DNA of 64,000 nucleotides from an uncultured Rhodobacterales bacterium (GTDB lineage Bacteria; Pseudomonadota; Alphaproteobacteria; Rhodobacterales; Rhodobacteraceae), in the NCBI GenBank assembly GCA_903873585.1, contig CAIQOV010000014.1, forward strand, positions 1 to 64,000, read 5' to 3'. Below are positions 52,246-62,386 of the stretch, piece by piece. Positions within the stretch are counted from its first letter, which is position 1. Each line of letters opens with the position of its first letter. The notes under the pieces are model-generated. The model did not search any database. It saw nothing but the letters and a program-made list of their open reading frames with translations, and was not told where the DNA came from. The position numbers and the translations under genes were made by a program.

Positions 52246-53262
52246 TCAGCCCCGCTTATTGCGCCGTTCGCGTGTTGGCTGGCCCGAGGTGTCACCCGTG
52301 CCGTCATTGGCCGATGAAAACGCGCCAAGCTTAGCCTGAATATCATCCGGCGAGGGTTTCGGCCCCTTGGGGCGCGTTTCCAAAGCGTGGCGCATGGCTT
52401 TAAGATGTTCCGGCATCGTGCCGCAGCATCCGCCGATGATCTTCACCCCCGCATCCCGCGCCAGAACGGCATATTCTGCCATCAGTTCGGGCGTGCCGTC
52501 ATAATGGATGTGGCCATCGTGATACTTTGGAATGCCCGCATTGCCCTTGGCAATGATCGGGCGGCTGGTGTTTGTCATCTCAAACCCCAGAACCGTGCGC
52601 ATCAAATCAGCAGCCCCGACACCACAATTCGCCCCAAAGGCCAGCGGCGGATGCGCCATCTTTTCGACCAGTGCTGCCATTTTGGTCGATGTCAGGCCCA
52701 TCATCGTATGCCCTGCGGTGTCAAAGCTCATCGTGCCGCACCACGGCAGGCCCGCCAAGGTCGCGGCTTCGGCGGCAGCGGCGTATTCTTCAAAGGCTGA
52801 CATGGTTTCAATCCACAACACATCCGCGCCGCCAGCTTTCAGCGCCGCCGCCTGTTCGTGGAAAATCTCGACCGCAAGGGCATGGGTCATCGTGCCCATC
52901 GGTTCAAAAATCTCACCCGTCGGCCCGATGGATCCTGCCACCACCACAGGGCGGCCTGCGGTATCGGCAATCTCGCGGCCCAAGCTGGCCGCCACACGGT
53001 TCAACTCGCCCACGCGCCCTTGGGCGTTGTGCAGTTTCAACCGCGCAGCATTGCCGCCAAAAGAGTTGGTCAGGAACAAATCCGACCCCGCCTTAACCGC
53101 GCTGCGGTACAAGGTGCGGATGTTGTCGGGCTGTTCAATGTTCCAAAACTCGGGCGGTTCACCCGAAGATAGGCCCATGTTAAACAGGTTCGTGCCGGTG
53201 GCCCCATCCGCCAAAAGCCAGTCTTGCGTCGCCAGCAGGCGGGACAGAAGGTCTTGTGCCAT
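52246..53262 (-). CDS. Homocysteine S-methyltransferase family protein (betaine--homocysteine methyltransferase-like)
   Basis: LLADGATGTNLFNMGLSSGEPPEFWN; zinc ligands in FGANCGVG and IIGGCCGTMPEHL. Confidence 0.92.
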   Translation of the reverse strand: MAQDLLSRLLATQDWLLADGATGTNLFNMGLSSGEPPEFWNIEQPDNIRTLYRSAVKAGSDLFLTNSFGGNAARLKLHNAQGRVGELNRVAASLGREIADTAGRPVVVAGSIGPTGEIFEPMGTMTHALAVEIFHEQAAALKAGGADVLWIETMSAFEEYAAAAEAATLAGLPWCGTMSFDTAGHTMMGLTSTKMAALVEKMAHPPLAFGANCGVGAADLMRTVLGFEMTNTSRPIIAKGNAGIPKYHDGHIHYDGTPELMAEYAVLARDAGVKIIGGCCGTMPEHLKAMRHALETRPKGPKPSPDDIQAKLGAFSSANDGTGDTSGQPTRERRNKRG

Positions 53263-53275
53263 GGGGCCCCCTAGG

Positions 53276-53590
53276 TCAAAGTTCGGTCAGAAGTTGCGCT
53301 TTGGCTTCGGGCAGCAGGGCTGCCAGCTTAGCGCGCACCGCTTCGGCGCTGGAATGTGCACCCAGATCGCCCGCGACCTTTGCCACCAAATCCTCGGTTC
53401 CCGCTTTCACAAGGTCAGAATTGACCACCTCTAGCGCATAGGCCTCGGCCTCGGCGCCAGATTTGCCCAACAGACCCGCGGCCCACAGGCCCAAAAGCTT
53501 GTCGCGCCGCGCTTCGGCGCGAAACTGCATTTCAGAATCATGGGCGAATTTGGCTTCAAAGGCTTTTTCGCGGTCATTGAACGTGGTCAT
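53276..53590 (-). CDS. DUF1476 domain-containing protein (family of the F1F0-ATPase zeta inhibitor)
   Basis: MTTFNDREKAFEAKFAHDSEMQFRAEARRDKLLGLWAAGLLG. Confidence 0.93.
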   Translation of the reverse strand: MTTFNDREKAFEAKFAHDSEMQFRAEARRDKLLGLWAAGLLGKSGAEAEAYALEVVNSDLVKAGTEDLVAKVAGDLGAHSSAEAVRAKLAALLPEAKAQLLTEL

Positions 53591-53805
53591 GCTATGGCCC
53601 TCGGCTGCACGTTGCTTTTCCCCCTCCATATGCCTTTCCCAAGGCTTTACCGCAAGGGCCCCTTAGCACTTTCCGCCCGATGCCCCTGCAAGGGCCGATG
53701 CGTCTTGCCGCAGCGCGGGCCATGGCGTATAGCGCGCTGAATGGGTCGGTGCCCACGGTGCCGCTTATGGCCCGCAGCACCCCCTAGAAGGTTTTCGGAG
53801 CTTTC

Positions 53806-54567
53806 ATGGCACGGCGCAAAAAGATCTACGAGGGCAAGGCGAAGATCCTGTACGAAGGGCCAGAACCGGGCACCTTGGTGCAGTATTTCAAGGACGATGG
53901 GGCCGCAGGCCCGACGGCTACGGAAGGCGAAAACCTGTCTTCCGAAGGCAAGGGCGTGTTGAACAACCGCCTGTCAGAATTCTTCATGTCGGGCTTGAAC
54001 TCTATCGGCGTGCCCACCCACTTCATCCGCCGCATCAACATGCGCGAGCAGTTGGTGCGCGAAGTTGAAATCGTGCCGCTAGAGGTTGTCGTGCGCAACT
54101 TCGCCGCAGGTGATCTGTCAGCACGCCTTGGCATTCCCGAAGGCACCGCCCTGCCGCGCCCGATTGTTGAATATTTCTACAAAGACCCGCGCCTGAATGC
54201 GCCCTTGGTCAGCGAAGAACATATCATCGCTTTTGGCTGGGCCAGCCAGCAGGATTTAGACGATATCATCGCCCTTGCCCTGCGGGTGAACGACTTTTTG
54301 TCGGGCGTTATGCTGGGTGTTGGCATCCGCCTCGCTGATTTTCGCATCGAGGTGGGCCGTGTCTGGGAGGGCGATTTCATGCGCCTGCTTCTGGCCGATG
54401 AAATCAGCCCCGACTCGTGCCGCCTGTGGGATATGCGCCGCCCCGAAAGCTCTGCCGCTGTGGCCGAACCCGGCCCCTTGGCTGATGTTTACACCGAACT
54501 CGCACGGCGTTTGGGGGTTTTGCCTTCCAACGTCACCCACGCGCCCAAACCATCCCTGATCAACTGA
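53806..54567 (+). CDS. purC: Phosphoribosylaminoimidazole-succinocarboxamide synthase
   Basis: [50 protein letters not shown]. Confidence 0.97.
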   Translation: MARRKKIYEGKAKILYEGPEPGTLVQYFKDDGAAGPTATEGENLSSEGKGVLNNRLSEFFMSGLNSIGVPTHFIRRINMREQLVREVEIVPLEVVVRNFAAGDLSARLGIPEGTALPRPIVEYFYKDPRLNAPLVSEEHIIAFGWASQQDLDDIIALALRVNDFLSGVMLGVGIRLADFRIEVGRVWEGDFMRLLLADEISPDSCRLWDMRRPESSAAVAEPGPLADVYTELARRLGVLPSNVTHAPKPSLIN

Positions 54568-54585
54568 TCCTGCAAGGAGCCTGCC

Positions 54586-54825
54586 ATGAAAGCCCGTGTC
54601 ACCGTCATGCTGAAAACCGGCGTTCTGGATGTGCAAGGTGAAGCCGTGCGCTTTGCCTTGGGCACTTTGGGCTTTGCCGGTGTGAACGGCGTGCGCCAAG
54701 GCAAGGTGATCGAACTGGACTTGGCCGAAACCGATGCTGCGGCGGCTGAAACCGCCGTGAAAGCCATGTGCGAAAAGCTTTTGGCCAATACGGTGATTGA
54801 AAGCTACAAGGTCGACATACTCTAA
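54586..54825 (+). CDS. purS: Phosphoribosylformylglycinamidine synthase subunit PurS
   Basis: MKARVTVMLKTGVLDVQGEAVRFALGTLGFAGVNGVRQGKVIELDL. Confidence 0.97.
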   Translation: MKARVTVMLKTGVLDVQGEAVRFALGTLGFAGVNGVRQGKVIELDLAETDAAAAETAVKAMCEKLLANTVIESYKVDIL

Positions 54826-54882
54826 GCTGCTTGACCTTCGCGCCGCCCTGCGCCACCCCTTAGGCGCTAAGGGAGAATGACC

Positions 54883-55920
54883 ATGCGCGCAGCCGTTATC
54901 CGACAGTATCGGGCCGATCTCAGCCTTGAAACCGTGTCCGATCCGGTATGTGAGCCCGACGGCGTGGTGGTCAAAGTGCTGGCCTGCGGCATTTGTCGCA
55001 GCGATTGGCACGGGTGGGTTGGCGAACATGCCAAGGTCAAACCCGGCGCAATTCCCGGCCACGAATACTGCGGCGAAGTGGTCGAGGCTGGCCCTTTGGC
55101 GCGCTGGAACGTGGGCGAGCGGATCATCGCGCCCTTCATCCTCGCTTGCGGGGAATGCCCCGAATGCCGATCAGGCCAAACCACCACCTGCCGCGCCCAG
55201 CGTGTGCCGGGCTTTGGTGAACCGGGCGCTTATGCGGAATATGTATCCGTTCCCCACGCCCATAACCTGACGCGCTTGCCCGATTTTCTAACCCCCGCGC
55301 TGGCAGCGGGCCTAGGCTGCCGTGTCACCACCGCCTACCACGCCCTAACCGGTCGGGCGGGGTTGCAGGCGGGCGAGTGGCTTGCCATTCACGGCACGGG
55401 TGGCATTGGCTTATCGGCGCTGCTGATCGGCAAAGCCCTTGGCGCGCGGATTGTGGCGGTGGATGTGGTGGCGGGCCGCTTGACCCATGCCCTGTCTTTG
55501 GGCGCTGAACACGTGATCAACGCCGCCGAAGGCGACACCGCTGCGCGCATCCGCGAGGTGACAGGGGGTGGCGCGCATGTATCCATCGAAGCCTTGGGGA
55601 TCGAGGCGACGGCGAACGCCTCAATCGAATGCCTGCGCCCCTTGGGGCGGCATGTGCAGGTGGGCTTGCCCACGGGGCACACGGCCACGATGCAGATCAA
55701 CATGAACGCCGTTTACATGAAGCAATTGGCGCTGTTTGGCACGCGCGGGATGCCCGCTTGGCGCTATCCATCGCTGCTGTCGCTGATCGAAACCGGCCGT
55801 GTCGATGTGCGCCCGATTGTGGCGCGCCATGTGGGCCTGTCACAGGCCAGCGCCGAACTGCGCGCCTTTGACGGCCCCATGCCCCCCGGTGTGGCGGTGA
55901 TCACCGATCTTTTGGGTTGA
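54883..55920 (+). CDS. Zinc-dependent medium-chain alcohol dehydrogenase
   Basis: ACGICRSDWHGWVGEH, PGHEYCGEVVEAG, CGECPECRSGQTTTC zinc sites, GTGGIGLSALLIG. Confidence 0.93.
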   Translation: MRAAVIRQYRADLSLETVSDPVCEPDGVVVKVLACGICRSDWHGWVGEHAKVKPGAIPGHEYCGEVVEAGPLARWNVGERIIAPFILACGECPECRSGQTTTCRAQRVPGFGEPGAYAEYVSVPHAHNLTRLPDFLTPALAAGLGCRVTTAYHALTGRAGLQAGEWLAIHGTGGIGLSALLIGKALGARIVAVDVVAGRLTHALSLGAEHVINAAEGDTAARIREVTGGGAHVSIEALGIEATANASIECLRPLGRHVQVGLPTGHTATMQINMNAVYMKQLALFGTRGMPAWRYPSLLSLIETGRVDVRPIVARHVGLSQASAELRAFDGPMPPGVAVITDLLG

Positions 55921-55921
55921 C

Positions 55922-57469
55922 TTAGCGCGCTTTGGGCGCATGCCCCTTGGTCAGGTCATAAAACCCATCGCCCGCCACCTTGGCCCAGTCCGATGCGCTG
56001 CCATCGGGCCAAATCACCCGCACTTCGGCTTGCGGGTCAGCCCCTAGGCCAAAGTGCCACCAGCCCAACTGCCCGCCCGCATGGCCGCCGCCGGATGTGA
56101 TCTCACGCTGTTGCACGCGCGCGCCTTGGCGCAGTTCAATCCAAGCGCCAATCGCATCACGGTTGGCCCCGTCTTGATGCAGCGCCAGTTGCAGCCAGTG
56201 GCCCTTGGGAGCGCCTTCATTGCGCCACACCTCGGCCCCTGTGTTGCGGTTCACCACCACGATGTCCAACTGCCCGTCGCCGTTCAAATCCACCACCGAA
56301 GCGCCCCGCGCTTGGGCAAAGCTTGCGATCCCCGTCTTATCCCCCGCCTCGGTAAATGTGCCATCGCCCAAGCCCAACAGCAGGTTGTTGGGGTCTTTCA
56401 TCGCGAAATCTGGCATGGCCGACACATTGCCTTTGGCCACAAACAAATCCTGCACCCCATCGTTGTTCACATCCTGAAATTCGGCGTGCCATCCGGTCGA
56501 GGGGCGAAAATCGCCGCCCGTGTAGGGGCGCTGCGCAATGGCATGGCTGGCAAAGGCGATGTCTTTGTAAGTGGCCTTTTCCGGCCCCGCCGCCAGCACT
56601 TGCAACTTGCTGTCTGACATCGAGGTCATGAAGTAATCGGGAAAGCCGTCGCCATTCACATCGGTGCTGGCAATGCCCATTCCCCAGATTTTCAAGGGTT
56701 TCCACCCCTCTGCCGCCGTGTAAAGCGCGGGCGCTTGGTTGGGGGCAATGTGCCACATCTGCTCGCTGCCGCCCTTGTAATACTCGCGGTCGTTTGACAC
56801 CCGCAGCGATGGCGTGCCAGAGCGGTTCCAGTCGGTGAACAGCATCGACAGGCTGCAAAAGCTGGGCTTCAACTCTAACGGCGCGGCAAATCCCTGACCC
56901 TTGGGGCGGTACAGCGCATTGGGGGTACACGATCCCCACGGGAAAGCATCCTGCGTGCGGTCAATATAGGTGCCGATGGCAAGTGTCGGCCAAGCCTGCC
57001 CCTTTTCCCACGTCGCGGCAAAGGCGGTTGACCACAGATCGCGCCCGTCAAAGCCCCAATCCTCGTTGGCGCGGCTGAATTGGCAATGGCCCAGACCGCG
57101 CATCACCACATCTTCGCCCGACCGCAGCAGAACAAGGTCAAGGATGCCGTCGCTGTCAATGTCCAACGGATAGGCCCCCGTCACGCGGTCAAGCTCAACC
57201 CCAGCGGTCAGCGCGGTAAACTTCAACGCCCCGCCGGTCAGGCTGTCATTGCTGTATAACGTGGCCTTTTGCGTGCCCCCCGCCATCAGCAATTCTGGCT
57301 TGCCGTCGCCCGAACAATCAAAGGCCGCAACCCCGCCGCCGGTCATAAACTCCCACTCGCCGGCATAAACGCTTGCAATGCCAGCGCTGGCGGTTTCGTT
57401 GACATAGCGCGGAATTTCGACATCCGCGAAAGCAGGGGACGCCAGCAAAGCCAAGGCAAACCAACGCAT
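55922..57469 (-). CDS. CRTAC1 family protein (VCBS/FG-GAP repeats, ASPIC/UnbV C-terminus)
   Basis: Signal peptide; calcium-binding FG-GAP-like repeats (DCSGDGKPELLMAGG, DIDSDGILDLVLL, DVNGDGFPDYFMTS, DVNNDGVQDLFVA, DLNGDGQLDIVVVNRNTGAEVWRNE). Confidence 0.92.
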   Translation of the reverse strand: MRWFALALLASPAFADVEIPRYVNETASAGIASVYAGEWEFMTGGGVAAFDCSGDGKPELLMAGGTQKATLYSNDSLTGGALKFTALTAGVELDRVTGAYPLDIDSDGILDLVLLRSGEDVVMRGLGHCQFSRANEDWGFDGRDLWSTAFAATWEKGQAWPTLAIGTYIDRTQDAFPWGSCTPNALYRPKGQGFAAPLELKPSFCSLSMLFTDWNRSGTPSLRVSNDREYYKGGSEQMWHIAPNQAPALYTAAEGWKPLKIWGMGIASTDVNGDGFPDYFMTSMSDSKLQVLAAGPEKATYKDIAFASHAIAQRPYTGGDFRPSTGWHAEFQDVNNDGVQDLFVAKGNVSAMPDFAMKDPNNLLLGLGDGTFTEAGDKTGIASFAQARGASVVDLNGDGQLDIVVVNRNTGAEVWRNEGAPKGHWLQLALHQDGANRDAIGAWIELRQGARVQQREITSGGGHAGGQLGWWHFGLGADPQAEVRVIWPDGSASDWAKVAGDGFYDLTKGHAPKAR

Positions 57470-57470
57470 C

Positions 57471-58787
57471 TTACGCCCTCGTCTTCAAAGCTATGGCATA
57501 GGCGGCAATGCAGCGCCCTTGGTCTTGGCCGTGTTTGATGGCAGGCATAAAGTGAATGCCGCCGTAAAGCCGCGATATCGCCGCCTCATCCGCCGCAGCC
57601 CAGAAGCTGGCAAAACTGCGGGTCGGCACGCCGTCAGGGGTGGGGCTTTCATCGGTGAAGTTGTAACTGTCGCCAAACAAGGCCGTCAAAACCGAAGCCG
57701 CCGCCGCCGATTGGGTGGAATGGCCCGAGGGGTATTCCGGAAACGGCGGGGTGTTCAGCAGCGGTTCCCACTTGGGGTCGATCACCTTTTTGATATAGCT
57801 GATCGGGCGGATCAGGTCGTATTGAAACTTGGCCGACCAGCAGCCAATGAAGGCATCCGCCATCGCCACACCCATCCGGGCCAAGGCTTCGACTTGGGCG
57901 GTCAGGTCCAGCCCCTTTTCAACCGCCACCTGCGTCATAATGGCGATCCAATGGCCGGGCGGGGTGTAAGACAGCATCGCATCATCCGACCAGAACCGCG
58001 CGATTTGCTTTTGTGCGTCGGTCAGGGACCCGCTGGTTGTGTAAACCTCCATCGCTTCGGCGTAGAACGGCGAGGCTGGGTCTTCGGAATAGTCTGTCGG
58101 CGGGGGCAGGGTGCAGGTCTCGCCTGCGGGCATGGCAAAGGGGCGGTTCTTGCCCCAATCGGGCAGCAGGGGCGCCTGTTGCAGCACGATTTTCGATGTT
58201 GGCACCCAATGCCCCGGCGCGGGGTTCAGGGTGTAGGTGGCAGGGAAACCCATGTTGTCGATCACAGCGCCGCCATCGCTGCGGGCCCAGTCCAAAACCG
58301 CCGCCGCCAAAGTCGCCCCGTAAGAGCGGCTGGCAGCCACCACATCCGCAGCCAAACCCGTCGCCGCCTGCTCGGCCAAGCGTGCGCTCAAGGTTTGCAC
58401 CGCGTGCTGGCCTGTTGGGCCGGTGTTGGCGAAAAGGTCGCGGATCAACCCTTCCATCACTGCGGTTAAGATCACCGCCGTGTCATAGCCTTGCCCCGTT
58501 GCGCGGTCGGGCAGGGCGGACAGCCCGTTCAACTGCCCGATCAGGCTGTGCAACCGCGCATCGCCACTTGCCAGCGCTTCAAAGGCCGCAACCCCCATAT
58601 AGGCCAAGGTGCGGCTGGCCACGGGCGGGGTATAGGTGGGCGTATGGCGCACCAGTTCCAGCGCCAAGCGGTACCACGTCGCAAGCACCTCGGCGGCCAC
58701 CGTCTCACGGTTGTCGCCTGACGCCTGTGCCGTGCCCCCCAGCAGCGCCAAAGCGACCCCTGCCGTCAAAAACGTGCGCCGTTGCAT
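57471..58787 (-). CDS. Vanadium-dependent haloperoxidase / PAP2-superfamily protein
   Basis: MQRRTFLTAGVALALLGG leader; KFQYDLIRPISYIKK, FPEYPSGHSTQSAAAASVL, ISRLYGGIHFMPAIKHG active-site motifs. Confidence 0.92.
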   Translation of the reverse strand: MQRRTFLTAGVALALLGGTAQASGDNRETVAAEVLATWYRLALELVRHTPTYTPPVASRTLAYMGVAAFEALASGDARLHSLIGQLNGLSALPDRATGQGYDTAVILTAVMEGLIRDLFANTGPTGQHAVQTLSARLAEQAATGLAADVVAASRSYGATLAAAVLDWARSDGGAVIDNMGFPATYTLNPAPGHWVPTSKIVLQQAPLLPDWGKNRPFAMPAGETCTLPPPTDYSEDPASPFYAEAMEVYTTSGSLTDAQKQIARFWSDDAMLSYTPPGHWIAIMTQVAVEKGLDLTAQVEALARMGVAMADAFIGCWSAKFQYDLIRPISYIKKVIDPKWEPLLNTPPFPEYPSGHSTQSAAAASVLTALFGDSYNFTDESPTPDGVPTRSFASFWAAADEAAISRLYGGIHFMPAIKHGQDQGRCIAAYAIALKTRA

Positions 58788-58871
58788 CCCCGCATCTCCT
58801 ATTTGCCCCAATCCTTCGGGGTCGGGGGCTGGCCCCGATCTTGGCTGTTCACCCTGCGCGTCGTTTTCAGA

Positions 58872-60173
58872 TCAAACGAAGCGGTTCCACAGGTTTTCCA
58901 GCCGCTCTTGTCGGCCAGATTTCGGCTGCGGTTCCAGCCCTTCGGCGGTGACACGCGCGGCAGCCTCGGCAAGGCCGCCTTTTAGCATCGCTTGCGCTTT
59001 GGGGGTTGCCCAACCGGCGTAACGCTCTGCCCGCGCCTTTTCCAAGCCGCCATCTTCCAGCAAAGCCGCAGCAGCCTTCAAAGCCCGCGCGCAGGTATCC
59101 ATCCCGCCCACATGGCCTAAGATCAGATCTTCGGCATCAAGGCTTTGACGGCGGATTTTGGCGTCAAAGTTTGTCCCACCCGTGTGCAAACCGCCGCCCT
59201 TCAGGATCTCGTAATAGGCCAGCGCCATTTCGGGGGTGTTGTTGGGGAATTGGTCAGTGTCCCAGCCTGATTGGTAATCGTTGCGGTTCATGTCGATCGA
59301 CCCAAGGATCCCCAACGAGGTCGCCAGTGCGAGTTCATGTTCAAACGAATGGCCCGCCAAGATCGCGTGGCCCTGTTCGATGTTGACCTTGACCTCTTTT
59401 TCCAAGCCAAACTGCACCAAGAAGCCATAAACCGTTGCGACATCATAGTCATACTGGTGCTTTGAGGGTTCTTGCGGCTTCGGTTCGATCAGGATCGTGC
59501 CCTTAAAGCCGATCTTGTGCTTGTACTCGACCACCTGCTGCAAGAAGCGTCCGGCGTGTTCGCGTTCGGCCTTAAGGTCGGTGTTGAGCAGCGTTTCATA
59601 GCCTTCGCGCCCGCCCCACAGCACATAATTGGCCCCGCCCAGCTTGTGGGTGGCATCCAGATTGGCTTTCACCATCGCCGCTGCGTAAGCGTAAACGTCA
59701 GGGTCGGGGTTGGTGGCAGCGCCGCTCATCCAGCGGCGGTTGGAAAACATGTTGGCGGTGCCCCACAGCAGCTTGGCCTTATGGGTCGCCTGTTTCTCGG
59801 CCAGATAGTCGACAATCGCTTCAAGGTTGCGATTGCTTTCGGCAAAGGTGGCACCTTCGGGGCGCACATCGGCATCGTGGAAGCAGTAAAAGGGCACGCC
59901 CAAGATATCAAACATCTCAAAGGCGGCGTCGGCTTTCAGCTTGGCCAGTTCCATCGTCTCGCCAAACCACGGGCGCAGCAGGGTTTGGCCGCCGAAGGGG
60001 TCGTGGCCCTGATAGGCGAACGAATGCCAGTAGGCGACGGCAAAGCGCAGATGGTCTTCCATCCGCTTGCCCATGACCATTTCGTCGGGGTTGTAGTGGC
60101 GAAAGGCGAATTCGTTGGAGGAATTGGGGCCTTCGTACTTCACGGCGGGGATATTTTTGAAAAAGTCGGTCAT
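58872..60173 (-). CDS. xylA: Xylose isomerase
   Basis: [63 protein letters not shown]. Confidence 0.97.
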   Translation of the reverse strand: MTDFFKNIPAVKYEGPNSSNEFAFRHYNPDEMVMGKRMEDHLRFAVAYWHSFAYQGHDPFGGQTLLRPWFGETMELAKLKADAAFEMFDILGVPFYCFHDADVRPEGATFAESNRNLEAIVDYLAEKQATHKAKLLWGTANMFSNRRWMSGAATNPDPDVYAYAAAMVKANLDATHKLGGANYVLWGGREGYETLLNTDLKAEREHAGRFLQQVVEYKHKIGFKGTILIEPKPQEPSKHQYDYDVATVYGFLVQFGLEKEVKVNIEQGHAILAGHSFEHELALATSLGILGSIDMNRNDYQSGWDTDQFPNNTPEMALAYYEILKGGGLHTGGTNFDAKIRRQSLDAEDLILGHVGGMDTCARALKAAAALLEDGGLEKARAERYAGWATPKAQAMLKGGLAEAAARVTAEGLEPQPKSGRQERLENLWNRFV

Positions 60174-60181
60174 GATGGGCC

Positions 60182-61621
60182 CTAGTGTGAGAGTTTCTGG
60201 ATCGCCGCCGCAGCGGCGCGGTAGCGGGCGTGAGCGGCATCAAAGGCGGCGGTCAGTTTAGGGTCGGGGTCGATCGTGCGGGCAATCGGGGGCATCGTGG
60301 CAATCTCGGCCCCTGCACCCGTCGCGGCCATCATCCCCAAGCGGGCCGCCCCCAAAGCGCCGCCAAAGTCACCCGCTGCGGGCACCAGAACGGGGCAATC
60401 AAGGGCTGTCGCAATGGCTTTGAGCCAATAATCCGATTTGGCCCCCCCGCCCACGGCAAGCAGGCTTTCCAGCTTGGTGCCGGTGGCGGCCAGCGCATCG
60501 CGGCTGTCGCGGAAGGCGAAAGTCACACCTTCCAGCACAGCGCGGGTGCCTGCGGCGCGGTCGGTTTGGTGTTCAAGCCCCAAGAAAGCGCCGCGAATGG
60601 CGGCATCGTTCAAGGGCGTGCGCTCTCCGCCAAGATAGGGCAGGAACAGCGCCTTGCCGGGGGATTGCAGCGCGCCAAGTTCACCGGTCAGGGTCGCGGC
60701 AGCTTGGCCCACCAACCCCGCATACCAGTTCAGCGCATCGGTCGCGGCCAGCACCACACCCATCTGGTGCCAAGTGTTGGGCAAGGCGTGGCAGAATGTA
60801 TGCACAGCGGTCGCAGGGTCAGGCTGATAGCCATCATTGGCCGCAAACAACACGCCCGAGGTGCCAAGGCTGACAAAGGCTTGCCCCGCCTTCACCACAC
60901 CCACGCCCACGCCAGCGGCGGCATTGTCACCCGCACCACCCGCCACAACCACACCGGCGGGCAGGCCCCAGCGACCGGCCAATTCGCCGCGCACTTGGCC
61001 CGAAACCTGCGAACCTTCGACCAGCCTCGGCATTTGCGCGCGTGTTGAGCCCGTTGCGGTAAGCAGATCATCCGACCAATCGCGCAGGCCCGTGTCAAAC
61101 CACGCCGTGCCCGCCGCATCCGACATTTCGCTGACATGCTCACCCGTCAGCCACAGACGCAGGTAATCCTTAGGCAGCAGCACTTTGGCAACCTTGGCCC
61201 AAACGGCGGGTTCGTGCTTTTGCACCCATGCCAGTTTCGGCGCGGTGAAGCCCGGAAAGACGATGTTGCCCGTCACACGGCGAAAGATCGGGTCGCCGTC
61301 CATCTCGGCCGCTTCTTCGTGGCTGCGCGTGTCGTTCCACAAGATGCAGGGCCGCAGCACGTCATCGGCCTTGTCCAGCAAGGTCGCGCCGTGCATATGG
61401 CCCGACAGACCAATGCCGCGCACCCCGCCCAAACCGCGGGCGGAGAGCTTGTCAAACACGGCCTCGGCGGCGGTGATCCAGCTGTCGGGGGCCTGCTCGC
61501 TCCACCCGTCATGGGGGCGTTGCACGGTCAGGGGGGCTGTGGCCTCGGCCACAATTTTCTGATCGGCGTCGATCAGAATGCCCTTTAACCCCGAGGTTCC
61601 CAGATCAAGCCCGATGTACAT
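60182..61621 (-). CDS. xylB: Xylulokinase
   Basis: [54 protein letters not shown]. Confidence 0.96.
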   Translation of the reverse strand: MYIGLDLGTSGLKGILIDADQKIVAEATAPLTVQRPHDGWSEQAPDSWITAAEAVFDKLSARGLGGVRGIGLSGHMHGATLLDKADDVLRPCILWNDTRSHEEAAEMDGDPIFRRVTGNIVFPGFTAPKLAWVQKHEPAVWAKVAKVLLPKDYLRLWLTGEHVSEMSDAAGTAWFDTGLRDWSDDLLTATGSTRAQMPRLVEGSQVSGQVRGELAGRWGLPAGVVVAGGAGDNAAAGVGVGVVKAGQAFVSLGTSGVLFAANDGYQPDPATAVHTFCHALPNTWHQMGVVLAATDALNWYAGLVGQAAATLTGELGALQSPGKALFLPYLGGERTPLNDAAIRGAFLGLEHQTDRAAGTRAVLEGVTFAFRDSRDALAATGTKLESLLAVGGGAKSDYWLKAIATALDCPVLVPAAGDFGGALGAARLGMMAATGAGAEIATMPPIARTIDPDPKLTAAFDAAHARYRAAAAAIQKLSH

Positions 61622-62382
61622 TACGCAGCCTTTGCGGGTTTCTTGCCAAGAATGATCATCGACAAGATGTCTTCGTCTGTCACTTGGTTCACATCGACCG
61701 TGCCAACCAACTGCCCGTTTTTCATCACCGAAGCCCGATCACACAGCTTCATCACGTTGTGAATGTCATGTTCGATCAGGAAAATGCCCAAGCCTTGCGC
61801 CTTTAGCTCTTGGATCAGTTCGGAAACCATTTGGGTTTCTTGCGGGCCAAGGGCGGCGGTGGGTTCATCCATGATCAGGATCTTGGCGTTGAAATAGACC
61901 GCGCGCGCAATGGCGACCGATTGGCGTTGCCCACCCGACAGGGCTGACACCGGCACGTTGAACTTGCGAAAGTTCGGGTTCAGGCGGCCCATGATCTTGC
62001 GTGTTTCGGCCTCCATCGTGCTTTCGTCAAGAAACCCGCGCGAGGATACCAATTCGCGGCCCAAAAACAGGTTTTGGGCGGCGGTCAGGTTATCGGCCAA
62101 GGCCAGCGTCTGATAGATCGTTTCGATGTTTTGCGCGCGCGCATCGCGGGGCGAGTTGATCGAAACCGCTTGCCCGTTGATCAGGATCTGCCCGCTGTCG
62201 GCATGATAGGCCCCCGACAGGCATTTGATCAGCGTCGACTTGCCAGCACCGTTGTGGCCCAAAAGGCCCACAACTTCACCGGGGTGCAGGTCGACCGAAA
62301 CGTGGTCAACAGCCTTGATCCCCCCGAAGGCAATCGAGATGTCACGCATCTCGACCAGAGGTGTTCCCTTGTTCATGGTCAA
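61621..62382 (-). CDS. xylG: Xylose/sugar ABC transporter ATP-binding protein
   Basis: [55 protein letters not shown]. Confidence 0.9.
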   Translation of the reverse strand: MTMNKGTPLVEMRDISIAFGGIKAVDHVSVDLHPGEVVGLLGHNGAGKSTLIKCLSGAYHADSGQILINGQAVSINSPRDARAQNIETIYQTLALADNLTAAQNLFLGRELVSSRGFLDESTMEAETRKIMGRLNPNFRKFNVPVSALSGGQRQSVAIARAVYFNAKILIMDEPTAALGPQETQMVSELIQELKAQGLGIFLIEHDIHNVMKLCDRASVMKNGQLVGTVDVNQVTDEDILSMIILGKKPAKAA

Positions 62383-62386
62383 AACC

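Noticed and set aside
57519-58951. Overlapping plus-strand ORFs of 316 and 312 aa
   Set aside because: Antisense to the haloperoxidase gene, arginine/proline-rich shadow translation
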